42,678 nt of DNA from Trichosphaerium sp. ATCC 40318 (Eukaryota > Discosea > Flabellinia > Trichosidae): assembly GCA_038496445.1 (NCBI GenBank), contig JALMLS010000337.1:1-42678 (forward strand), written 5' to 3'. Below are positions 34,440 through 42,678 of this stretch, piece after piece (the first letter of the stretch is position 1; every line of letters starts with the position of its first letter). The notes beneath the pieces were generated by a model that did no database searches, had not been told where the DNA came from, and saw only the letters and a program-made list of their open reading frames with translations. A program made the translations under genes and the position numbers.

Positions 34440-36456
34440 GGTATAATACCATATTTTATGGTATAATCACCTTTTATGGTACAAGCTCAGTATAATTCAT
34501 AATTATACCATATAATTATACCATAAAATATGGTATTATACCATGTTTTTTGGACAAATGGTATAACAGCCATTATACCATGTTTATACCATATCTCGAT
34601 TTATAGAATATAATTATACCATAAAACATGGTACTATACCATGGTATTATACTGTATTTTAAAGTATAGTATACCGTGCATTATACCATATAATTATACC
34701 ATAAAACATGGTACTATACCATGGTATTATACCACATTTTACAGTATATTATACCATGCATTATACCATATAATTATACCATAAAACACGGTACTATACC
34801 ATGGTATTATACTGCATTTTAAAGTATATTATACCGTGCATTATACCATATAATTATACCATAAAACATGGTACTATACCATGGTATTATACTGTATTTT
34901 AAAGTATTGTATACCGTGCATTATACCATATAATTATACCATAAAATGTGGTATTATACTGTGGTATTATACCGTATAAGTATAAGTTAGTCAAAGCTCA
35001 CTTGGTCTGCAGTTGATTTAATAGCATATGGACCTACGCAAACGCCATACCACACAATGCTTTGACAGTAGCTGTTATTGAACATAATTGGCATATAAAT
35101 GTGTGAAAAACAGTTTTAAGAGAGAAATCTGGTAACGCGCCCCAATTACGGGCGTTTTAGGGATAAATTGGCCAACTTTCTCCAATTGACGGTATTTGAG
35201 GAAGAAACCACTCCGCGTACCCCATGTTAGAGCGCTACAGTGGCAGACACACCAAAAATGCGTTTAGCGCTCGAAAAATGCCTATTCGCAAAAAACCTCC
35301 AATTGGAGGTTTTTTTCCCCGGCTCTCATTTTTTTCTCCTCTCCATAGGCATTTTTACACTCAATCAACACCATACAGCCTCATTTACCAAATCAGGAGC
35401 AAAATTATTTATTTTTTTTTGAAATTCTTGATATATGCCCCAATGTGTGTTAAACCGCGTGATTAGTGTTATAAGGCAAAGTTGTTTCAAAGCCTACCCA
35501 TTTTTCGAGTTTTTTGGGTTTTTTTGGATTTTTTTGGATTTTTTTGGTTTTTTTCCTACTAAACGCCCACATTTACCGGAACAGATAGCATTTAGGCTCT
35601 GCACCCATGCGTTGACCTTACGAGTGATATTGTAAACTAATTGGCTAAGCCAGGACATAAAACTAAGTCTTGACCAGTTTATCGCCCACACAACACAAGG
35701 TACGCTAAAAAGTAGTTGTTTTGAAGCTGTTTGAACCTAGGTTTTACAGGCTAGATAAAAAAAAAACCAAGATGTGTTAGCTAACAGGTACGATTCTGCT
35801 AGAACTTGTTTCTGATGGAGTTGGCAGTTATTTTCATTTCTTTGTTTTAATCTTGGTTTGGCTTCACCGCACAGGTCATTTGTTACTCTCAGCGCTGTCA
35901 CCACAACAAAACAGCAATTCTTGTACGACTATTTATTTTGTGCATCAAGCCTTTACTAACTCTTCTTTTAGTTTTCATGCTATGTCCATTCGATGCACTT
36001 ACAGCAAGTACGATCTTTTTTTTTGAAGGTGTCAACTACTGCAAAAGAGAACATGGACAAAACCAAAGGTCACGGATGTAAACAAAAGAATGTATTAATA
36101 AATGTGGTTTTATTATTAGAACAGTTTTTACACGGTATAATACACCTGGTTTTGTGGTATAATCTACCAAGTTTTAAGGTATAATATACCAGGCTTTGTG
36201 GTATTATACTGTGTTTTATACCATGTTTTATGGTAGAATTATACCATATATTGCATTTTTTTAGGTGAAAAAATATGGTATAAATTCGCACTTTCTACTG
36301 TATATTTATGGTATAATTTAGCTGTTTTATGGTATAAATCCTTTGATTTATGGTATATTATACTGGAATTTGTGGTATAAAATTGGAATCAATGGTATAA
36401 TTATACCACAAATCCATGGTATCTACCATAAAAACAGCTCGAAAATTTTAGACCTG
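34421..36456 (-). repeat. Right inverted arm (2036 bp)
   Basis: Reverse-complement partner of 28783-30728, about 90 bases longer mainly through extra GGTATAAT-type repeat units (34437-34975). Bounded by TA-CAGGTCTGAAAA and TTTTAGACCTG-TA. The arms differ by scattered substitutions, so they are not freshly copied from each other. The array contains many TATAA-like words directly upstream of LINE ORF1 and could serve as its promoter. Confidence 0.9.
35224..35466 (+). other. Conserved 80-codon frame in right arm
   Basis: Counterpart of 29775-30017 (MLERYSGRHTKNAFSARKMP). See that entry for doubts about coding. Confidence 0.25.
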
Positions 36457-37272
36457 TATAACAGACGGAGAAGCATACATAGAAATCGTAGTATTGAAAG
36501 GGAACTCCTTAGCCGTAATGATATGTTCACTTTCGCTCTTGATTACTTCATGAATAGCACGTTTAGCTAGATTGAACTTGGCTTGAAGATCATCGGAAAT
36601 GAATTGTTTGGGTCTAACACCTTGGATCAGATCTGGATAAATCTCGAGTTTAATAATCCACACGATTCTTCCTTGTTGAGCGCTTTCTTGTAATTGATTG
36701 TCATTGGACTTGGACATATCAATACATACTTTTTCGATCGTGTTTTTGAAGACTGAGATTCTTTGGATTTCAGGAAGTTCATCCATAACTTGGTCAATTT
36801 GTTGATTTACTGCCATCGTTGTTAATCGTTTGTAGTGAGTAGTGGTAATGGATTGGACCATGGTGAGGGCATTCACATAATTTGCATACGTGTCATTATC
36901 CATAGTAGAAATTACCAAATTTTTGCAATTTTCTATATGAGCGAATTGCACTTTGGAAAGAAAATCTGAAATACAAAATTTTCCACGTGATATTTTAAAA
37001 TACAGATGAATATTGTTTTCTGTAAAGTAGGATTTTTTGTAAAAATGTTGATGATGAATTTTTTGTGGATAACTTGGTTTTGCCTTGGTATTGACTACGG
37101 ACCATGTATCGTTGATACGCATGACTACAATGTCATACGGATAAATCATAAAAGAAGTATGTACAAAATGCTGAATAATGGGTTTATTGTCACTACAGTG
37201 GTAGTTGTTATAACGTTCTAAATAATGTTTACTAAGGGGAAATGTATAGCTTGTAAGGTATAAAGTAGGCAT
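36457..37272 (-). pseudogene. Unrecognised element gene, N-terminal fragment
   Basis: An open frame from Met at 37272 (MPTLYLTSYTFPLSKHYLER) of about 270 residues runs to the border of the 7.7 kb composite, where it ends artificially in the CAGGTCTAA terminus. It contains HFVHTSFMIYPYDIVVMRIN, KISRGKFCISDFLSK and GRIVWIIKLEIYPDLIQG; it looks soluble and rich in Ile, Asn and Lys. No transposase, reverse transcriptase, helicase or capsid signature was recognised. It shares strand with the endonuclease downstream and is the larger gene of the inserted element. It probably continues at 26788-26218. Confidence 0.55.
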
Positions 37273-37307
37273 AACCAGCACTACCGTTATTCTAACTAGC
37301 GTAACAT

Positions 37308-38339
37308 CAGTAGTAAAATAGAAATGGGAATTTTTAAGTAATCCACCCTGTTTTCCTATGGGAAAAGTAGACGGAAAAACTCTTCCTTAATTCCCATTGA
37401 ATTTATATGAAATTCCGTAAGTATTACTCATAGAATTCTTAAAGTATTACTTTTGGAATTGTGTATGTATTTTATATAGAATTCTCTATGTATTCTTTAT
37501 AGCATTTTTTAATGTATTTTTTGTAGATTTCAATAAAAAATACTGTATAAATTACACAAAATATTATTCGATACTTTGGTTCAGATTTAATGCAAAGTCA
37601 TTTTATTTATTGATCATTACAAAATACACACATCCTAAATAATACGTACAAGTTAAATACATCGTGTCTTCATAAACGAAAGAAGTAATTTGATTGCATT
37701 TGGTTTTGAGAGCCTGAACAATAATTAATGCGTTTGTAAACGCTAAATTAAGAATGCATAGGGTTTTTTGATAAATTAAGTGGAAATAAGCTTTAAAAAC
37801 AACGTACTTGGAGTTAATGCTTTAAATACATTCTTTAATGGTGTAATAAGGCTGTTGCAATGCTTTAATCATCCTAAAACAGATAAGTAAGAGATATTTA
37901 TGTTTAAGTGATTTTCCAAACCACCTAAAACGCGTTCTCTGTTACTTTTTGGATTAACGCACTTTAACCTGTACCATTGGTTTTTGCACCTTTAATAATA
38001 GCATGTGGATATTGTTTGCTAGAAAAACCTATGTACCTAAGGTGTCGATGGTTTTTTGCAAATATAAAACTAAACCCTAACCCTAACTTAATTTGTACTT
38101 TCATAAACCTCAACCCTAGCCCTAACCCTAACCCTAACTAAATTAGTACATTATTTGCTGGATTTTGTACAATAATTCTGAAAATTCCGTATTTAAGGGA
38201 ATATTATGGTAATTCTATCAAAAATCCTGCCATAAAAAAAAATAAAAATAAGAATTCTTCACAAATTACCTTAAAAATCCCTAAAACAAAGGAATTTAGT
38301 GGGATTTATATCCAAAATCCTGTTTTCATTTTACCACTG
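37308..38339. mobile_element. ~1.03 kb element with CAGTRGTAAAAT termini, carries telomere-like repeats
   Basis: The left end CAGTAGTAAAATAGAAATGG and the reverse complement of the right end (CAGTGGTAAAATGAAAACAG) are imperfect inverted repeats of about 27 bases. The body is AT-rich with many AATTCC/GAATTC words near both ends and no coding frame. It contains two short blocks of CCCTAA repeats. It lies just upstream of the unrecognised element gene and may be another nested nonautonomous element. No clear target-site duplication was found. Confidence 0.55.
38074..38138 (+). repeat. Interstitial TTAGGG-type telomeric repeats
   Basis: CCCTAACCCTAACT at 38074-38087 and a longer block with CCCTAGCCCTAACCCTAACC at 38114-38138. 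The repeat is that of animals, fungi and most holozoans. Genes continue on both sides, so this is not a chromosome end; the repeats are within the ~1.03 kb element. Confidence 0.85.
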
Positions 38340-38401
38340 ATAATAGTTAGAACGTAAAATAGTGAAGAGGTGATGCACTCCCCGCGCAGTTAAGGCGGGC
38401 T

Positions 38402-38419
38402 CACTATCTGACCACTGTT
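38402..38419. repeat. 18-bp target-site duplication, right copy
   Basis: CACTATCTGACCACTGTT, identical to 24484-24501. It is MORN coding sequence on the minus strand. Confidence 0.9.
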
Positions 38420-38755
38420 ATCCCATACCCTAAATATGCCTTCTTCTTCTCCATTAAGCATCTCTCCTTTTAAATATCTTCCATCACTGTACCACCTCTT
38501 CAATGAACCGTGTTTCAAACCTTTCGAAAAAAATTGTTCACAAACTAAGTTGCTGGAGTCATCCCATTTCTTCTCTTTGCCATGCTTCATTCCTTGTTTC
38601 CATGTTACTATTCCTTTAATCACACCGTTTTTATGCCATTTACGCCATTCTCCATTCTTTTGGAGCAGCGAATCAAAACGAGTCATCAAAGCACTTGTTT
38701 TACATAACGTAGGCCTACAACTAGGCATCAGCAACATAAATAGAGTACACAACAT
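38402..38755 (-). pseudogene. MORN-repeat protein, 5' part (gene split by insertion)
   Basis: This is the N-terminal half of the MORN gene, starting with ATG at 38755. A hydrophobic start (MLCTLFMLLMPS) may be a signal peptide or anchor. It is followed by MORN_2 repeats (NGEWRKWHKNGVIKGIV, GMKHGKEKKW, GLKHGSLKRWYSDGRYLKG, GEEEGIFRVWDNSG). The frame is open through the target site and then hits a stop a few codons into the inserted element (38390). A truncated four-repeat protein could still be made. The 3' half is at 24064-24501. Confidence 0.85.
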
Positions 38756-39112
38756 GCCACATGATGAATACTTCCTTATCTAAGTTACATATAATTATTT
38801 GAAGTTCAGATGGTAACCACAAAAGCCCAGGTATTGCTTGCATTGTACAAAAGAAAAAATATGAGGCATTGACTTATTCTCATAAGCCATGGACTGCTTC
38901 TTAGTTGAACTTAATGTAGCCAGTGAACAATATAAATATGATCAAAATTAAATGTGAAAAGCCGAAAGCTTTCATTTTACAGCAGGATGACAATTTTTAA
39001 CACGTGTTTGTTCATTACATAAAATTAAATGTCAGAAAAAAGATAGGTATACAATGGACCGCCTTAGAAAGGTCCAGTTTGATGTTGTTGTATTAAGCAA
39101 GCTGGTTTTTTA
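38756..39112. other. Intergenic region between MORN 5' part and lectin-like copy 2
   Basis: No gene recognised; probably the MORN promoter and the lectin-like gene 3' flank. A short word ATATGAGGCATTG near 38868 also occurs in the CAGGGCTGAAAC element and may be a trace of that repeat family. Confidence 0.4.
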
Positions 39113-40540
39113 TTAAGTTGGAGATACAGACGCTGTAAAAGTTTGTTTTGGGAGAGAGTAAGGAAATATACGTTGTCTCAAAGAAGGTACAAGAAAAAAA
39201 AGTAAAGTCAAGATGATAAGTAATAACACAATAAGCACAACGATTATGATAACAAATACAGGGAACGACGCATCTCCCACCTTTGATTGAGTGCATTTTG
39301 GTCCAAAGAAAATTGAAAGTGTACCTTGTACACCTGAATTCTTATTGTAAGCACAACAAAAAAAAAAGGTTGTTTCTTTTCATTGTTTTCGTACTGTCTT
39401 GTATAAAGCATGCGCCATTTGAAGAGAGTGTAACATTATCAATAGAAACTGAGCATAAGCTGTTGTATGTAAATAGATCAATCGAAGAGTTAACCTATTT
39501 CATAATAAACACAAAAGTGTATCTAAAAATAAAAGAAAACTCAAAAAAAAGAAAGAACAAAAATGATATCACCGTACTTGTTCTGAAATGGTAATTGTGA
39601 CATTTCCATTAAAAGTTAGACATCCAGTAGTTACTACCTTTGACTCTTCGTTTACAATAATAACGTTATCAACGAATGTGACGTTTCCTGAACACAAATA
39701 CTGAGCGACAAAAAAATACGCAATAAAAAGCGAATGGTATTCACCAAAGAATGTGCTAATCAAAAGGACTTACCTAGGAAGTTAATTGTTTGACTGACAA
39801 TATTTGTATCTTCCATTACAATCTTTGGGGTGGTTATATCAGATTCACAATGAACAAACTGTAGTAGTTGCTCACAAGGCAAGTCGTTAAATCCTGTAAC
39901 AAAAAAATCAAAAACACAGTTTCGACGATTACAATTCTAGTTTGTTTAAGCATTGTAATCACGTGTTACCCTTTGTTGCAACTTCCAGGCACTTCTCAGG
40001 ATTTCCATTCGAGAAACTGGGTTCGCCTGCCTCAAAAAACATGTCCAAAAACTGTTTTGTGTTATTTTCTGCTGTAATTACAAACAGATCTGTTTGAGTC
40101 ATAGATACGTTGCTTGAAATCCAAAAGTAGGAAGACAACGCAACATAACAGGCATCACAACAATTTTGGCATCCAAGGCCGCAATCAGAACAGTTTCCCA
40201 AGTACAATGAAGGATCTTCAATGAGCATTACGCCCAGCCAATATTTTTCGTTTTGCGCATTAACTTGAGGTAAAAAGCTGTATGTCACGTTGTTTAGTAC
40301 TTCTATGAGATTAGATCCCCTTTATGATATAGATATTAACAAAGAGCTACCCGTAAATACGCTAGTGTCGCTATTAAAGACGGAACGTCGTAAAAAGTGT
40401 CCACGTGATAGCGAAAAGACGTACCTTGTTGAGCTAGAGCATTCAGATTTTGCTTCTTCCCAATTCGATCGGCCTTCTGTGTAGATTAACAACCCACATA
40501 ACATTAAGAACACTAGCGGAAATAGATAATTAAACGCCAT
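39113..40540 (-). CDS. Transmembrane C-type-lectin-like protein, copy 2 (inverted)
   Basis: Six exons on the minus strand: 40540-40425, 40319-39970, 39893-39774, 39687-39578, 39494-39395 and 39333-39113; 1017 nt, 338 residues. Exon sizes equal those of the copy at 22381-23806 except +3 in exon 1 (GRSNWEEAKSEC) and -3 in exon 4. Introns are conserved too. Signal peptide, C-type-lectin-like domain, strand-rich stem and transmembrane helix are kept. Differences cluster in the lectin domain: DCGLGCQNCCDACY for SRCYPACQNCCDACY, ATKG for TAEG, and CEQLLQFVHCES for CSRLLTVVHCES. The frames are intact, so both copies look functional. Together they are an inverted duplication around the interrupted MORN gene. 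Confidence 0.85.
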
Positions 40541-41283
40541 TATTAAGTATGAAGATGCCCCGCCGTAAATAAAACTCACAATAACTGTTTTTGACCACGA
40601 AAAAACACGAATATTCTCGAGTATCTGAATTATCTGGAATCTAGAGATATCTTAGATATCTGAAAGTCTTTAACGATTGCTGCTTTCTGTACATAAGCTA
40701 TTAAATTAAACCATAATACTCTTGGCTTGTACGGTGTGCATAGATTTCGGAAAAAAATTTCTAGTTAAGTAGTTGCTTCAAGGCATAATTGGAACTGCCC
40801 TGAAGATATACCGTATTTGAGGTAGAAAAGTCCTGTTCCCTCTACCAAAACAACTATCTAAAAAGCACGGGTCAACAAGTATTCAAGCCCGACAGTTAGG
40901 AGTTTTTGGCGTGATGGGTGACAGGAGGCTCGACGAACGCACAAATCGTAGTTGGTAGAACTACCTACCTGAGTTATGGACTATATGACTAAAATGTCAA
41001 AAAAACACGTCGAAAAAATGTCAAAGTGATATTGAACTGTTCGCCACAAAGGGAGATAACTGGGTTCTGGCACTCAGTCGCCTCTAGGATCTACCTCCAA
41101 ACCTTCCCCGTAAAGCTAACAAGAGGGGCCTTTCTAAATAGTTCAAAGGATAATTTAGTGTCGAATTTTTGACTTTTTTTTGACAAAGTTCATTTGGGTT
41201 TCCGCAAGGAGTATGTTTTACACACTTTTAACATTTCTGCACCGTAGGTATTAATTCAATGTTATTTTAATATTTTATTTAAG
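40541..41283. other. Intergenic region between lectin-like copy 2 and WDR11
   Basis: No gene is recognised in about 740 bases; probably the lectin-like gene promoter and the WDR11 3' flank. Short repeated words GAGATATCTTAGATATC near 40644 form a local palindrome. Confidence 0.45.
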
Positions 41284-42678
41284 TTATTCTGTACTCTGAC
41301 CATCTTCAAATAAACTTGCACCAGCATCTCCTGCCTTCTTTGCATAGAATGTGGCAGCTTCAATATATCCAAGTTTCTTAAGATGAAAAGCGTAATCCAA
41401 GTGTATTGACTTTAACAATGTCTCAAGTGCAACAACTTTATCATTATTACCAAGTGTTGCTAGTAAAAACAATAAGCAACACACAAGCTAGATATGAACA
41501 AAAAAAAAAGAGCTGTAATATTCCAAAACGAGCCTACAATGTTGCGCAGCAAATCACGTGTTGAAGACATCGCTAAGTCAAAAATGTATAAAAAGGTTTG
41601 TTGTTAACGTACTTCCTTCCGGTGCCTCATTAAGTAAATCACATTCCTGACATGCCCTAGCAAATAGAGTAGCAGTATCAAATTGTCTAAGCTTATGGAG
41701 AAGCTGTAAAACCTAGAAAAAAAAGAACAAAATAAGCAAGAATAAAAGTTACAATAAAGAAAGTTGTACCATATGGAACTCTCCTAGTGTAAGCAAGATA
41801 TCTATTGATAGTTCTATATTACCAACTAAAATAAGATATTGAACCCATCTCATCATTACTGTTGAACATTCTTCCTCCTTTAATGTTATCTTCGCAAGCC
41901 ATGCTGCATCAATCCATCTAACAGGGAAAAAAAATTAATCAATATAAACATTCAATTACAATAAATGACTACGAAGACATTTAACATATAAAAAGTGATA
42001 GTGATGGCTACACAATACCACCAAATAATCGCAAAAACATAGAATTATTCTAAGCAGAATCTGTGATGCAGAGTTTTAAGCAAAAACGAAAAAGAAAAAA
42101 AAATTCAGGAAAGAAAAAAAAAGTATACAATTCACATACCTATCATAAGACTGTAAGTATCTACAAGCGTCCAAGCTTTTATCAATAAGACATAATAATT
42201 GTACACCTTCATCAAGGTTACCATTAGCTATCAAATTCGTAGCAACAAGCTTAACCTAAAAGCAGAAAACATTAGAGAAAATAAAACACAAAATAAAAGC
42301 TGAGCTCAAGCGCCGTTGTGAGATACTTACAGTATTTCTGAATGTATCAGGAGAAAGAGCAGCTGATACCACACAAGCCTTTAAAGCATCAGAATAGAAC
42401 TTTGGATTATCACTAGGCGTTTCTAGAAGCATTTCTAATCAAGAGTGTTAAGGAACAATAGCGAGAAATGTAAAAAAAAACTTACCAATCGCTTTCTCCT
42501 TATTTCCAAGTAATAAATTAAACTCTGCTACTTTTTTAACCAAGTGATAACCAGAACCTACATAATAATGAAAATAGTTAAGATATGGATAATGAAGATC
42601 TTGAGAAAGATATGAGAAGCGAACCTTTTTTCTTTTCGTTTTTAGCTCTTTCAAGTTGACTTCTCTTACAAGCTCAGC
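41284..42678 (-). CDS. WDR11: WDR11 orthologue, C-terminal exons (gene continues past window)
   Basis: Eight short exons on the minus strand: 42678-42625 (continues outside), 42557-42486, 42434-42331, 42255-42140, 41917-41770, 41712-41613 and 41459-41284, with one boundary near 42625 (gttcgc donor) less sure. The frame contains LLCLIDKSLDACRYLQSYD, DAAWLAKITLKEEEC, FDTATLFARACQE and the final HLKKLGYIEAATFYAKKAG, which match the helical C-terminal region of WDR11. WDR11 is a WD40 and alpha-solenoid protein that acts with FAM91A1 in tethering endosome-derived vesicles at the Golgi and has been linked to ciliogenesis. Only the solenoid end is in the window; the WD40 propellers lie beyond 42678. 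Confidence 0.85.

Larger units (their letters stand above)
28783..36456 (-). mobile_element. 7.7 kb composite: Tx1/L1-like LINE between ~2 kb inverted repeats
   Basis: Left arm 28783-30728 and right arm 34421-36456 are long, similar, inverted copies. Between them (30729-34420) lie the two minus-strand ORFs of a non-LTR retrotransposon. The outer ends CAGGTCTAAAA / TTTTAGACCTG and the inner ends TTTTCAGACCTG / CAGGTCTGAAAA are alike, and all four are bordered by TA, consistent with TA target duplications. The whole sits inside the unrecognised gene of the larger element. LINEs carry no terminal inverted repeats of their own; the known parallel is Xenopus Tx1L, a LINE that targets a DNA element. 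No transposase or tyrosine recombinase is visible. Confidence 0.82.
24502..38401 (-). mobile_element. 13.9 kb polyadenylated retro-inserted element (with nested insertions)
   Basis: The insertion splits a MORN gene and is flanked by an 18-bp direct repeat. Read on the minus strand it begins with AGCCCGCCTTAACTGCGCGG at 38401 and ends with AATAAA (24548-24543) followed about 30 bases later by a poly(A) run (24513-24502). Poly(A) at one end plus a target-site duplication longer than 10 bp is the known mark of target-primed reverse transcription. Without the three later insertions the unit is only about 3.2 kb and carries two same-strand genes: an unrecognised one (now split, 37272-36457 and 26788-26218) and a His-Me finger endonuclease (25508-24838). 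No reverse transcriptase of its own was found, so mobilisation in trans by a LINE is likely. The intron of the endonuclease is retained, which is odd for a processed retrocopy. Confidence 0.78.

Noticed and set aside
28783-36456. DIRS-type or Helitron/Polinton-type element
   Set aside because: No tyrosine recombinase, RNase H, helicase, integrase or protein-primed polymerase visible; the RT and endonuclease are of LINE type.
38074-38138. Chromosome end
   Set aside because: Only a few degenerate CCCTAA units, and intact genes continue on both sides.

Overview
This is eukaryotic nuclear DNA, AT-rich (by eye, not counted), with the standard code, short introns (mostly about 40-150 bp, donors usually gtacgt/gtaagt/gtatgt) and compact genes. 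Actins, a WDR11 orthologue, an MGST3-type MAPEG enzyme, a C-type-lectin-like membrane protein and TTAGGG-type telomeric repeats point to an opisthokont. A unicellular holozoan or an early-branching animal with small introns, such as a sponge, fits best; this is inference and no species is claimed.

Left part (1-24.5 kb): three actin copies (46-1553, 2975-4343, 17638-19221), the first with its second exon inverted; a Ras-like exon relic (4717-4794); a single-exon F-box/leucine-rich-repeat gene (5048-6577, minus); a six-exon MGST3-like gene (7552-8441, plus); a tandem pair of membrane-anchored beta-helix proteins with Pro/Thr stalks (10009-13110 and 14012-16871, minus); a ubiquitin-like plus F-box-like gene (19844-21800, plus); and a six-exon C-type-lectin-like membrane protein (22381-23806, plus).

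Middle (24.06-38.76 kb): a MORN-repeat gene on the minus strand is cut in two by a 13.9 kb insertion. The insertion is flanked by an 18-bp direct repeat and ends, on the minus strand, in AATAAA plus a poly(A) tract, which is the signature of target-primed retroposition. The inserted unit carries an I-PpoI-type His-Me finger endonuclease gene with one intron, a second unrecognised gene, and many copies of a TTCGAGG-N-CCTATAGGGG motif. It has itself been invaded by a MITE-like element with CAGGGCTGAAAC ends (which holds another repeat element), by a 7.7 kb unit in which ~2 kb inverted repeats flank the two ORFs of a Tx1/L1-like LINE, and by a ~1.03 kb element holding TTAGGG-type repeats.

Right part (38.8-42.7 kb): a second copy of the lectin-like gene in inverted orientation (39113-40540, minus), then the 3' part of WDR11 (41284-42678, minus). 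The two lectin-like genes are an inverted duplication flanking the interrupted MORN gene.

The most novel material is the endonuclease-bearing polyadenylated element and the LINE enclosed by long inverted repeats. Exon boundaries were inferred by eye from reading frame, GT-AG sites and paralogue comparison.
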